Shown here: piece by piece, positions 9,452 through 17,939 of the stretch
How the letters are laid out: each line of letters starts with the position of its first letter
Numbering within the stretch: position 1 is the first letter of the stretch
Source of the DNA: Solibacillus sp. FSL W7-1464
Lineage (GTDB): Bacteria > Bacillota > Bacilli > Bacillales_A > Planococcaceae
Length of the DNA: 64,000 nucleotides
Assembly (NCBI RefSeq): GCF_038004425.1
Contig: NZ_JBBORC010000001.1
Location: 2,271,001 to 2,335,000, forward strand
Reading direction: 5' to 3'
Program-made: the position numbers and the translations under genes
Notes under the pieces: generated by a model
What the model was told of the DNA's origin: nothing
The model's database searches: none
The model's input: only the letters and a program-made list of their open reading frames with translations

Positions 9452-10885
9452 CTATTCGGATAGTAAGTTCTCCTCTATTTCCTCTGCTTTTTCTTTCTGT
9501 ACAGCCGATTTGACAGAGAACTTTCGCATGACAAAAAATAAACAAACCGAACCTATCAATACTAATGTGCTCAAGTAAAATTGGGAGCGTAAAGATTCAA
9601 TTAACATCTGGCATAAATAAACGACTGCCAAAATACCGATTGTAATATAAGATAAATACGGAAACAGCCACATTTTTATCGCAAGCGGCTCATTCGAGAC
9701 TTTTTCATAGTGGCGGCGGAAACGGATTTGCGAAATGGCAATGAAAATATAAACAACAATCATTAACCCCCCGACACTGTTTCCTAAAAAGTAAAAGATC
9801 ACTTCCGGTGAAACGAAATACATTAGTGCACAAATATAGGCGACAACTGTACTGCCAATAATGGCATGTACCGGTGCACCACGCTTATTTTTAATTTGTG
9901 AGAACATTTTCGGTGCATCACCTTGACGCGACATTTCAAGCAACATACGCGAACTCGTATATAAAGCCGAATTCAATACAGAAATTAGAGAAATAAAAAT
10001 AACAATCTGAATGATTTGTGCTGCAACCGGTAATCCGGCCAACGTTAAAATATTTGCATAAGGTGCTGCTAGCATAGCCGTGTCGTTCCACGGAACAATC
10101 AGAATCATAATAGCTACAGATCCGACAAAGAATAATCCTAGACGGAATACAACGTTCCGGATGGCACGTACAATATTTTTCGCCGGATTTTCAGATTCTG
10201 CCGCTGCTATCGCTGCAACCTCAGCACCACAAATAGAGAAGATTACGAATACAATCGCTGTCGCAACAGGGACAATTCCATTTGGAGCAAATCCGCCGTA
10301 CGATGTTAATAGTTCTAAACTTCTCGACTCATAATTTGGCCATAAACCAACAATCATTAAAAGACCAACAAGTAAAAATACAATAATAGCCGTGACTTTA
10401 ATGAACGACAGCCAATATTCAAATTCACCGAATGACTTGACAGAATAAATATTAACGACTGTCATTAGTAAGGTAATCCCTACACCGCCAACCCAGACCG
10501 GAATAACCGGGAACCAGTTATGCAATATACCTCCAATTAGCGCCGCTTCCAGCCCAACAATAAACACCCAGCTTGCCCAGTATAGCCAGCCTACTGTAAA
10601 TCCTGCCCATGGACCAATATACCTTCCCGCATAGGAAGCAAATGAACCGAGCTCTGCAGAACTGCCTCTACTTTTCCCTAATGCAAGTTCACCTGTCGCC
10701 ATTTCCCCAACCATTTGCATAATCAGGACAATCAGCATACATGCAATTGCATATGATACAACAGCTGCAGGACCCGTACTTAAAATATTTTTACCGGTTC
10801 CTACAAATAGCCCTGTCCCTATGACTCCTCCGATTGAGATCATCGTAATATGACGCGTTTTTAATGATTTTTGTAAAGTGCCCAT
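9452..10885 (-). CDS. APC-family amino acid permease (GabP/AnsP-like)
   Basis: Secondary amino acid transporter of the amino acid-polyamine-cation superfamily, 477 aa with about 12 membrane segments. The first helix carries the substrate-binding signature ISIGGVIGTGLFVGTG, and GPAAVVSYAI follows as in GABA, asparagine and proline permeases. It has its own sigma-54 promoter at 10959-10975 and shares the candidate enhancer motif with the catabolic operon. It therefore probably imports the compound, or the amino acid derived from it, that the operon degrades. A lactam or hydantoin substrate might also enter by diffusion, in which case this carrier would recover the opened amino acid. Confidence 0.88.
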   Translation of the reverse strand: MGTLQKSLKTRHITMISIGGVIGTGLFVGTGKNILSTGPAAVVSYAIACMLIVLIMQMVGEMATGELALGKSRGSSAELGSFASYAGRYIGPWAGFTVGWLYWASWVFIVGLEAALIGGILHNWFPVIPVWVGGVGITLLMTVVNIYSVKSFGEFEYWLSFIKVTAIIVFLLVGLLMIVGLWPNYESRSLELLTSYGGFAPNGIVPVATAIVFVIFSICGAEVAAIAAAESENPAKNIVRAIRNVVFRLGLFFVGSVAIMILIVPWNDTAMLAAPYANILTLAGLPVAAQIIQIVIFISLISVLNSALYTSSRMLLEMSRQGDAPKMFSQIKNKRGAPVHAIIGSTVVAYICALMYFVSPEVIFYFLGNSVGGLMIVVYIFIAISQIRFRRHYEKVSNEPLAIKMWLFPYLSYITIGILAVVYLCQMLIESLRSQFYLSTLVLIGSVCLFFVMRKFSVKSAVQKEKAEEIEENLLSE

Positions 10886-10958
10886 TTATTCACCCCTCAG
10901 TGTTTGAATGCTGACATTTATAAACCCCTTCCTCTAATTCAATGTCTACTTTACAAGG

Positions 10959-10975
10959 AGCAATTTTCGTGCCGA
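10959..10975 (-). promoter_or_regulatory. Sigma-54 (-24/-12) promoter of the permease gene
   Basis: On the minus strand TCGGCACG-AAAA-TTGCT matches TGGCACG-N4-TTGCW except for the first base. It lies about 75 bases upstream of the permease ATG, giving a leader of roughly 60 bases. Confidence 0.85.
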
Positions 10976-11028
10976 ATTTTAAAAATTCAGTTAAATTAAG
11001 TTAAATAAAAAAATTTTATTAGATTAAC

Positions 11029-11075
11029 GATGCATTTTCGCATCATTATTGTATTTGTAGCATCAACTTGCTACA
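11029..11075. promoter_or_regulatory. Putative enhancer (UAS) cluster, copy 2
   Basis: GATGC-ATTTTC-GCATC (11029-11044) repeats the dyad found at 7733-7748; both continue into the same CGCATCAT arm. A second dyad TGTAGC-N8-GCTACA (11056-11075) and isolated GCATCA half-sites (11060, 11080) follow. The cluster sits 55-100 bases upstream of the permease's sigma-54 promoter, between it and the end of rpoN. Confidence 0.6.
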
Positions 11076-11086
11076 TATTGCATCAC

Positions 11087-12424
11087 CTATCCGCAAGTAC
11101 GATTAGCTGAATTGACAATTCTCAATTCTTCCCGGTATTTTGCGACGGTTCGTCTGGAGATTTGTATTCCTTCCTTACGAAGAATATTAGTCATTTGCTG
11201 ATCCGATAATGGTTTATTTTTGTCTTCTTCTTCAACCAGTTCTTTTATCCGTTTCTTAATATACGTTACGGAATCCATTTTGCCTGAAGCATTCGTTAAC
11301 CCTTTTGTAAACAAGGACTGCAAAGCATAAATTCCATGCGGTGTTTGAATATATTTTCCCCGGATAGCCCTGCTGACTGTTGATTCGTGCACACCAAGTA
11401 CTTCAGATACATCCTTTAAACGCATCGGTTTGATTGAATCCATTCCTTTTGCAAAAAAATCTTCCTGAATTTGTACGAGCAATCGAGCCAAATCGTACAG
11501 GGTCTTATCCCGCTGTTCAATGCCCTCCATTAATGCAAGCGCATCTTTTATTGAATCTCGGTAATACGTTTGATTGTTCGCATCGTTTTTAAGCAGTTTC
11601 ACATAGGATTCATCAATTGTAACGGATGGCAAATAGTGACGGTTTAATTTGATGATCCATTCACCTTCAATATTTTTGACCGTTAAATCCGGTATGATAT
11701 ACGGAATGGCTTCCACTTTATCTCCTGCAATCATCGGGTTCAAATTTTTAATGTAAGTAACAGTCTGTTGTACCTCTTGAAGTGGCATTTTATATTTTTT
11801 ACTTAACCTTTTGAATGCCTGTGCTGCGACCAATTTTAAATCATCATTGATAAATTTGACTGCCATTTCCGGAGCAGACGGGTCACGATTAATCTGAATC
11901 AACAAATACTCTGTATAGTTGCGGGCGCCAACTCCGACTGGCTCAAAAGTTTGGAGCAAATTTAATATCGCCTCGACATGAACCATACTCGTATTAAATT
12001 TTTCGGATACAAATTCTAGATCCGTTTCTAAAAATAACCGATCATCTAAAGACCGGATCAAAAAAGTTAAAATTTTCAAATCCGTTTCGGATAAATTACT
12101 ATGCACCGGAACCTGTTCCATAAGAAAAAGTTCATAGCTTACTTTTTCCGCGAGTGTTTTTTCAATAATATTAAATTGCTCTTTTCCCGATCCATGCAAG
12201 GGTGAAAACTGCGTGCTGATTGAACTCCTTGCCAGTTTCATTATTTCCTCATAATTTCCTTTTACCTTTGCGTCGATAACAGAAAGCAGCGGGTTCTCAT
12301 TTGCCTTTTCATAAATGTATTGCTCTAATTCGTTAGTAGAAAATTGAAGTATTTCTAAATGCTGCAACAATTTCGCTGACAAAACCTGTGTAAGCTTCTG
12401 TGAATTGTTTAAAATCATTTGCAT
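11087..12424 (-). CDS. rpoN: RNA polymerase sigma-54 factor
   Basis: Sigma-54 (SigL in Bacillus), about 445 aa, which directs polymerase to -24/-12 promoters and needs an AAA+ activator to open them. Region I is the leucine/glutamine-rich N-terminus (QKLTQVLSAKLLQHLEILQ), followed by the core-binding domain, the HTH LKDVSEVLGVHESTVSRAI, and the RpoN box SRRTVAKYREEL at about 423-434, which reads the -24 element. The ATG at 12424 is 9 bases after GGAGG; the overlapping GTG at 12427 is also possible. It lies next to its own targets rather than at the locus usual for sigL in B. subtilis. No sigma-54 site is seen in front of it. Confidence 0.95.
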   Translation of the reverse strand: MQMILNNSQKLTQVLSAKLLQHLEILQFSTNELEQYIYEKANENPLLSVIDAKVKGNYEEIMKLARSSISTQFSPLHGSGKEQFNIIEKTLAEKVSYELFLMEQVPVHSNLSETDLKILTFLIRSLDDRLFLETDLEFVSEKFNTSMVHVEAILNLLQTFEPVGVGARNYTEYLLIQINRDPSAPEMAVKFINDDLKLVAAQAFKRLSKKYKMPLQEVQQTVTYIKNLNPMIAGDKVEAIPYIIPDLTVKNIEGEWIIKLNRHYLPSVTIDESYVKLLKNDANNQTYYRDSIKDALALMEGIEQRDKTLYDLARLLVQIQEDFFAKGMDSIKPMRLKDVSEVLGVHESTVSRAIRGKYIQTPHGIYALQSLFTKGLTNASGKMDSVTYIKKRIKELVEEEDKNKPLSDQQMTNILRKEGIQISRRTVAKYREELRIVNSANRTCG

Positions 12425-12634
12425 CACTATCAGCCTCCAATTCCATATTTTTCTACATTATATCATTTTAATGCTAGTTTATCCCTCCTTTTCTTCGTTC
12501 GGCGAATGGATAAGAATTTCATAAGATAGATTATTCGTTAGTTGTTCATGACGGATGGTCTTTCCTTAGAAAAAAATAAACATAGCACAGGTCCTCTATC
12601 AAGCAGAGCTGTACTACATTTTTGACTGCATACA

Positions 12635-13015
12635 CTATTTAAAAAACTGCCCAATAATTCGGGGAATTAATAACAGCAGTTCACCAGCTGTTAAAGAGTT
12701 TTCAATTTTATCAAACGTGCCGGATTCTGCCGTGCTTGCTGAGTTCGGCAGTACAAAATCCCCCTGAATGGGTTCTGCTCCCCCATGAAACTGAATCCGC
12801 AGCGATTTTGCCTGCAGAAAATCCGGATGATCCATCACTTGAAAATGGATATGTGCTTCCGAGGAATTGCCCGAATTCCCGCATAATCCGAGCAGTTGAC
12901 CTGCCTTCACTTTATCTCCTGTTTTCACACAAATCGAATCCTGCTTAAAATGGGCAATCATACTGTATTCATTGTGTTCATGTGCAATGGTACAATAGTT
13001 ACCTGCTAAATTTTC
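12635..13015 (-). pseudogene. M23 (LytM-type) peptidase remnant, N-terminus lost
   Basis: The frame encodes the C-terminal half of an M23 metallopeptidase. A readable stretch, GNYCTIAHEHNEYSMIAHF, is followed by VKTGDKVKAGQLLGLCGNSG and the zinc/catalytic HIHFQV. It runs back in frame only to a TAA at 13016-13018, so the first zinc-ligand motif (HxxxD) and any membrane or signal segment are absent. An ATG at 12961 could make a 108-residue product, but it would lack half of the active site. The short tail LLLLIPRIIGQFFK is also unusual. I call it a decayed gene; a domesticated fragment is less likely. Confidence 0.6.
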
Positions 13016-13174
13016 TTAAATTCCTTTTATAAGTTGATAAACAAAAAAAGGCCGCTTCTTTATGAAGGGCCATGCATTTTCATTTTGGTTGTTTTCGCTA
13101 AGTATATTGCTTTCAAAGGGAAAGTGGAATATATTGAAAATACATTAATTTTATTAAAAATTGGAGTTGTTTGA

Positions 13175-13444
13175 ATGTTAATACTAATCGTTGCCGCAAT
13201 GTTAATAAACCTAGTTTCCCCACTATTTCTCAAAAAAAAGTACAAAGGGGCTTCGATAATAATAACAGTTGTTTCAACAATATTTTCCATAGTTCCATTT
13301 ATTTTAGGCATGTTATTTGATGGATTTAACGCAAATTCGGCAATGTTTCCTTACGTTTTCCTATCTTCTTTGTTTTTACCTTTGTTATTTCTTTTGTCAG
13401 GTATTAATATCGTAATGATTTTGAAACAAAGGTGGCTAAAATAA
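13175..13444 (+). CDS. Small membrane protein of unknown function
   Basis: 89 residues with three predicted membrane helices (about 1-18, 27-48, 58-83) and a basic loop KKKYKG between the first two. The ATG at 13175 follows TTGGAG with nine bases spacing. It is plus-strand and isolated between the peptidase remnant and the anti-sigma gene. I do not recognise the family. The antisense frame over the same bases has no ribosome site and looks like a shadow. Confidence 0.55.
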   Translation: MLILIVAAMLINLVSPLFLKKKYKGASIIITVVSTIFSIVPFILGMLFDGFNANSAMFPYVFLSSLFLPLLFLLSGINIVMILKQRWLK

Positions 13445-13503
13445 TCAAAATTAGTTTTTTTGTGAGAAGTAACTCTTTACGAAAACGGCCTTCATTTTTA
13501 TTA

Positions 13504-14379
13504 TTATGCCATGCCTATCCAAATAAGGAACCATAGCACAATAAATAGGATTTTGTACTTTTCCACTTTCAATATGTTCAAGTTTGTCACTTCTCTTTTT
13601 ATGAGCCACCACATGCTGAATCCATATACAAACAATAAAAGGAGAACCAAGGGCTTGTAAAACGGTCCGATTATAAAATAGTAATATCCCATAATCGCCA
13701 CAACGATCAAGTAAATAGTCATAGCAATACCCATTCCGCGTATTTTTTTCGGCAGTTCAATTTGTCGGCGGCTATAGTAGCTGGAGGCCACCAGAATCAT
13801 CACTAAAATGCCTAGACCAATAAATATAGAAGGAAATTGTAGTCGGTCATGTGCATTTTCCAGGTCAGATAAAACAGCGGACGGATATTGTTCATGCCCG
13901 GGATAGTACGCATCATTCGTCACGTCATACAAATAGTTCCATGCCAATTCAAATTTTCTCTGTTCACCGTTTCTATACAACACAACAATGTCATAATGCT
14001 CATCGCTATTCGGAGGAGCCATGACAGCTGGAAGCGCTGAAATGTTTTCGAATAAAGTAACCATTTCATCTGTCGTCACATTTTCAACCCCAATGAAAAA
14101 TGTCGATGCTCTGCCCCGAAACCCCTTTTCTCCGTTATTTTCATAGGAAGTAATTTTCACGATCTCACCGGATGCTGCCTGATTATTAAGATTGTTCGAG
14201 GTGAACAGTAAAAACAGACCAATGAAACAAATCGCCGCCATCACACCTAGTTCACGGAATGTTTTCAAAGGATTGCGTCTTTTGACAGGCTTTTTATGGA
14301 TGTTGTAATAGATGGATTTTTTTAATGCCTCATTTTCAGGGAATTCATTTAACTGTTTTAAGCGATCGTCAAGCTTCAT
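13504..14379 (-). CDS. Putative anti-sigma factor, membrane protein
   Basis: About 291 aa: a short cytoplasmic N-terminus (1-45), one membrane helix (about 46-63), an extracytoplasmic domain (about 64-180), then four more helices. The gene starts inside the end of the ECF sigma gene (11-base overlap), an arrangement typical of sigma/anti-sigma pairs, and the ATG at 14379 has a perfect AGGAGGTG eight bases upstream. I see no zinc-binding HxxxCxxC, so it is not a ZAS-type anti-sigma. The extra C-terminal helices are unusual. The regulatory role is inferred from the overlap and topology only. Confidence 0.6.
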   Translation of the reverse strand: MKLDDRLKQLNEFPENEALKKSIYYNIHKKPVKRRNPLKTFRELGVMAAICFIGLFLLFTSNNLNNQAASGEIVKITSYENNGEKGFRGRASTFFIGVENVTTDEMVTLFENISALPAVMAPPNSDEHYDIVVLYRNGEQRKFELAWNYLYDVTNDAYYPGHEQYPSAVLSDLENAHDRLQFPSIFIGLGILVMILVASSYYSRRQIELPKKIRGMGIAMTIYLIVVAIMGYYYFIIGPFYKPLVLLLLFVYGFSMWWLIKREVTNLNILKVEKYKILFIVLWFLIWIGMA

Positions 14380-14863
14380 CGATTTCACCTCCTAAAATTT
14401 TCTGCAATGCCAGCATCGCACTTCGCTGTGTATTTGCGACTTTCATCGAAGTTAACCCCATAATGTCGCACGTTTCCTGAATCGAAAGCTCCTCGATTTT
14501 CCGGTAAATAATAACTTCGCGTTGGACCGGCTTTAACTTTTGCAGTGCCTCGTACAATCGTTTCCGGTCTTCTTCCTGAATGAGCCAATCATGCGGAACG
14601 TAGTGAAAATCCTGCTGCTCCGGGGCAATTGTAAATGGAAGCCACTTAATTAATGCTCTCTTCCGGTAATAGTCATAAACAAGATTCCGGGCGACTTGCC
14701 TCGTATAAGTCTGGAAATTGGTCACTTTGGTCAAATCCGTTTTATAAATCCGCACAAACGTATCCTGCGTTAAATCTTCGGCTACTTGTGCATTCGATAC
14801 CATGTAGCGTATGTATTGATACGTCTTGCGGAACTCCTGCTCATAAAGCTCGTCGAAATCCAT
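14369..14863 (-). CDS. ECF-type RNA polymerase sigma factor
   Basis: Extracytoplasmic-function sigma factor of about 164 aa. Region 2 includes AEDLTQDTFVRIYK and the -10-recognising stretch FQTYTRQVARNLVYDYYRKR; region 4 near the C-terminus contains LKPVQREVIIYRKIEELSIQE and a helix-turn-helix. The ATG at 14863 is spaced eight bases from AGAGG; upstream in-frame ATG/GTG codons are too close to it. The candidate anti-sigma factor overlaps its 3' end. The inducing stress is unknown; cell-envelope signals are usual for such pairs. Confidence 0.85.
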   Translation of the reverse strand: MDFDELYEQEFRKTYQYIRYMVSNAQVAEDLTQDTFVRIYKTDLTKVTNFQTYTRQVARNLVYDYYRKRALIKWLPFTIAPEQQDFHYVPHDWLIQEEDRKRLYEALQKLKPVQREVIIYRKIEELSIQETCDIMGLTSMKVANTQRSAMLALQKILGGEIDEA

Positions 14864-14930
14864 GTCCATCACCTCTCTTACTTCTATAGACGAATGAAAA
14901 TCAAAAATATGTAATTTAATTTAAAGTTTT

Positions 14931-14963
14931 TCATGAAAAAAGCACCTCCTTTATGAGATGCTT
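14931..14963 (-). terminator. Terminator after the DUF1648 gene
   Basis: A 9-bp stem with one G-U pair (14940-14948 with 14955-14963) and 6-base loop, followed on the minus strand by a T run. Confidence 0.75.
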
Positions 14964-14987
14964 CCGGTATTCGAAAGAAATTCTGCT

Positions 14988-15488
14988 TTACCTGATCTTA
15001 AATATCTTAACCATCTTCCAAATGAGTACAATAAACAGCGCTGCCAAAATGACGAAAAACGGCCAGCCGATCGTTGTTGCTTCTTCTAAAGCAATCATCA
15101 TGATGCGGTATACGATGTAGGCGAATAATATATTGATGATGTTACGCATATAATTTAATGTTTGGCGACTATTTCTGTAAAAGACCTCGGCATTGGATTC
15201 ATTGAAGCGTTCCGGATAGTTGTGCGTTTCAGGGAATTTTTCCAAAATCATTAAAAAGAAATGCATGGCAATCCCGATGCCCGGTAATATTAACAGCTCC
15301 CATTTAGAGCCCCACCGGTCGACATTGCCGCTGCCGTCAAAGTGGGCAGGTATTTCTTTAGGCAGTTCGCTCCAGTTCACGAATAGTACAGCGAACATGA
15401 TTGCCAATGCGATATACCCGATAAGATCCATCAGCCATTCGGATTTCGTTTTCGGAATCTTGATCTTAGGGCGTTTCGTCAAACTCAT
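14988..15488 (-). CDS. DUF1648-family membrane protein
   Basis: About 166 residues with four likely membrane helices. The first extracytoplasmic loop carries WSELPKEIPAHFDGSGNVDR, the hallmark of DUF1648, a family related to SdpI-type immunity/signalling membrane proteins. The ATG at 15488 is eight bases from GAGG. It is monocistronic, ends in a terminator, and is divergent from the dedA gene. Its molecular function is not known; a link to the adjacent sigma/anti-sigma pair is possible but unproven. Confidence 0.7.
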   Translation of the reverse strand: MSLTKRPKIKIPKTKSEWLMDLIGYIALAIMFAVLFVNWSELPKEIPAHFDGSGNVDRWGSKWELLILPGIGIAMHFFLMILEKFPETHNYPERFNESNAEVFYRNSRQTLNYMRNIINILFAYIVYRIMMIALEEATTIGWPFFVILAALFIVLIWKMVKIFKIR

Positions 15489-15593
15489 TTCCATCACCTC
15501 TTTTAATTTTTTTACTCAGCACTTTTTATAACAATATTTTGCCAACATCCGCTATACTTGAATTTAATCATCCTCTTGATGGGAGAACTACTT

Positions 15594-16247
15594 ATGCTAC
15601 TTGACATCATTCAATTTTTACGGGAAATCGACCAGGTCATATTTTATTACATAAAAGAGCTCGGACTGTATATTTATATTTTGCTGTTTGCGGTTGTTTT
15701 CACGAAAACGGCCTTTGTAATTTTAACATTTTTACCCGGGGATAGTACGGTGTTCACAAGCGGGACATTGGCAGCGATCGATAAGCTTGATTTTCTGACA
15801 TTGCTGATCATCTTCATCGTTGCGACAACGCTTGCCGACAGCAGCAACTACCTTATCGGAAAATCGATACGGAAAATTCCGCCGAAGCGCAATCTGTTCA
15901 TGCGTTTTTTATCAGAGGAAACTACTGAAAAAGCACTGAAATTCCTGGAAGACTACGACCGGATTGCCATTACGTTTTCAAGGTTTGTGCCGTTGATGCG
16001 GACAATGACACCGTTTATATGCGGATATTCGGGCTTTTCGTATGGGACATTTTTACGCTATAACTTCATGGGGGCCGTACTTTGGACCGTTGTATGGCTT
16101 GGCGGCGGCTTTTTACTCGGAAATATACCATGGGTTGAAGAAAATCTCGTCCTGACACTCACGATTATTTCCATCTTCGTATTTAGCTTCACAGGTTATG
16201 CGTACGTTAAACAATTCAAAAAAAAGAAAGCGGTTACTGCCGATTGA
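15594..16247 (+). CDS. DedA-family membrane protein
   Basis: DedA/SNARE-associated (VTT) family protein, about 217 aa. The re-entrant-loop motif FLPGDSTVFTSGTLA and the later FSRFVPLMRTMTPFICG, with its conserved arginines, mark the family; DedA members act as phospholipid or undecaprenyl-phosphate flippases and need proton motive force. Five or six membrane segments end in a basic tail (KQFKKKKAV). I chose the ATG at 15594 with GGGAG eight bases before it, over a TTG 12 codons upstream. It is a single-gene plus-strand unit ending in a strong terminator. Confidence 0.85.
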   Translation: MLLDIIQFLREIDQVIFYYIKELGLYIYILLFAVVFTKTAFVILTFLPGDSTVFTSGTLAAIDKLDFLTLLIIFIVATTLADSSNYLIGKSIRKIPPKRNLFMRFLSEETTEKALKFLEDYDRIAITFSRFVPLMRTMTPFICGYSGFSYGTFLRYNFMGAVLWTVVWLGGGFLLGNIPWVEENLVLTLTIISIFVFSFTGYAYVKQFKKKKAVTAD

Positions 16248-16253
16248 AAAAAT

Positions 16254-16290
16254 GGAGCCTATCACGTTCAGATGATAAGCTCCTTTTTTT
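16254..16290. terminator. Bidirectional terminator between dedA and cheW
   Basis: GGAGC..GCTCC stem extended by TATCA..TGATA with one bulge on each side (16254-16283), followed by seven T on the plus strand and preceded by an A run. It serves the convergent dedA and cheW genes. Confidence 0.85.
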
Positions 16291-16771
16291 AGTTTGTCTG
16301 ATTTTCCTGCTGGTTCATTTCATGCATATATTCGATAATTTCACGGATGCCGTCCAATGAGTGAACGAGAATATTCGGGTCGATACAAGAAATCATGCGG
16401 TCTTCCAAATTGGCAACCGCAGTAAAATATTTCGTCTTTTCGTAATTGACAAGCCCCATCTGTTTTAATACGCCTTCTTCAAAGTCGATAATTTCTTTCG
16501 CATCGGCAACGACCAATCCGTAATTAATCAACTCTGTCTTCAACACAATGATTTTAGCCGTTTGTGTATTTGTCGGGCGATTGTATAAAATGGTCTGAAA
16601 ATCGATGATCGGTGTAAGTTCCCCGCGAATTCGCGCAAAGCCGAGCAAGTAGTTCGGCAAATGAGGAATCGGAGTTACGCGCTCCAGCTTTTCAATCGAA
16701 ACAACCTGCCCAACCGGAACGGCATATTCTTCTGTGCCGCATAAAAATACGACTGCTTTTTCAATGCTCAT
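16289..16771 (-). CDS. cheW: CheW-like chemotaxis scaffold protein
   Basis: About 160 aa CheW domain: VVFLCGTEEYAVPVGQVVSIEKL at the start, then the receptor/CheA-contact element LLGFARIRGELTPIIDF. CheW/CheV proteins bridge methyl-accepting receptors to CheA. No response-regulator domain follows, so this is CheW rather than CheV. The start at 16771 has AGAGG seven bases upstream. It lies 11 bases after the peptidase gene and away from any che/fla genes, so it is an accessory coupling protein or one of several in the genome. Confidence 0.85.
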   Translation of the reverse strand: MSIEKAVVFLCGTEEYAVPVGQVVSIEKLERVTPIPHLPNYLLGFARIRGELTPIIDFQTILYNRPTNTQTAKIIVLKTELINYGLVVADAKEIIDFEEGVLKQMGLVNYEKTKYFTAVANLEDRMISCIDPNILVHSLDGIREIIEYMHEMNQQENQTN

Positions 16772-16782
16772 ATTCATACCTC

Positions 16783-17892
16783 TTATTTCATTGTTTGAAC
16801 AACGATTTCTTCCAATAAATCAGCCAGTTTTTCCAGTTCTTCCACCGGCATTCTTTCGTTTGTCGTATGAATTTCCTCATAGCCGACCGATAAGTTTACA
16901 GTAGGGATTCCGAACCCGGCGATAACGTTTGCATCGCTGCCGCCGCCTGAAATACCAAGCTGCGGTGTGCGACCGATCGCTTCTACCGCCGCTTTCGCAA
17001 CTTTCACAACCTGATCTTCTTCTGTCGCACGGAAACCTGGGTACATTAACTTTACTTCCACTTCAGCGCGCGCACCCATTTCTTGTGCGACACGTTCAAA
17101 TGTTTCTTTCATATGGTCCGTTTGGGCATTCAGTTTTGTTTCATCGATCGAACGGGCTTCCGCAAGAATCGATACTTCATCACATACGATATTCGTTGCT
17201 TTCCCGCCTTCGAAACGTCCGATATTCGCTGTTGTTTCTTCATCAAGACGGCCTAATTTCATTTGGGCAACCGCTTTTGCTGCAACCGTAATTGCGGAAA
17301 TCCCCTTTTCAGGTGCAACGCCTGCATGTGCTGTTTTACCGATGATTTTCGCAAATACTTTTGCCTGGAACGGTGCTGCTACTACAATGCCGCCTACTTT
17401 GCCGTCACTATCAACCGCAAAACCGTATTTGGCGATGATTTTTGAAGGATCCAGTTCTTTGGCTCCGACTAATCCGCTTTCTTCACCCGCTGTAATGATG
17501 AACTGGATTGTGCCGTGTGCGCTGTCTTTTTCTTTTAAACGACGCGCCATTTCGAATAATGCTGCGATACCTGCTTTATCATCCGCACCTAGAATCGTTG
17601 TGCCGTCAGAATAAATATAGCCGTCTTCACGAATTTCCGGTTTAATGCCTTTGCCCGGTACGACTGTATCCATATGTACTGTAAAGTAGATTGGCTCGAT
17701 AGACTCATCACCTTTTAATGTTGCGATAATATTGCCTGCACCGTGACCATTTCGTGTATGTGCATCATCCTGAAAAACATCAAAGCCCATTTCTTCTAAT
17801 TTTTTTACTAAGATTGGTGCAATTACTTCTTCGTGTTTCGTTTCAGAATCAATTTGCACTAATTCCAGAAACTCTTCTACTACTCGGTTCAT
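16783..17892 (-). CDS. yqjE: M20-family peptidase, PepT-like (YqjE)
   Basis: Zinc-dependent M20 exopeptidase of 369 aa, related to tripeptidase T. Metal and catalytic motifs are visible: His73/Asp75 in YFTVHMDT, the bridging aspartate in LGADDKAG (104-105), Glu137/Glu138 in AGEESG, Asp161 in the VDSDGK segment, and a C-terminal HTTNE histidine. The dimerisation lid domain lies at about 175-290. In B. subtilis yqjE neighbours yqjC (mce) and yqjD (mmdA); here the same genes are 4.5 kb apart, separated by the coiled-coil, ATPase, AIM24 and TPR genes. Expected role is cytoplasmic peptide turnover. Confidence 0.85.
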   Translation of the reverse strand: MNRVVEEFLELVQIDSETKHEEVIAPILVKKLEEMGFDVFQDDAHTRNGHGAGNIIATLKGDESIEPIYFTVHMDTVVPGKGIKPEIREDGYIYSDGTTILGADDKAGIAALFEMARRLKEKDSAHGTIQFIITAGEESGLVGAKELDPSKIIAKYGFAVDSDGKVGGIVVAAPFQAKVFAKIIGKTAHAGVAPEKGISAITVAAKAVAQMKLGRLDEETTANIGRFEGGKATNIVCDEVSILAEARSIDETKLNAQTDHMKETFERVAQEMGARAEVEVKLMYPGFRATEEDQVVKVAKAAVEAIGRTPQLGISGGGSDANVIAGFGIPTVNLSVGYEEIHTTNERMPVEELEKLADLLEEIVVQTMK

Positions 17893-17939
17893 AATCGATA
17901 ACTCCTTTAAATAACTAGTTTACGCTTTATTGTACGCCT

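Noticed and set aside
13060-13311. 83-codon minus-strand ORF opposite the small membrane gene
   Set aside because: No SD, overlaps a better supported plus-strand gene, and resembles no protein.
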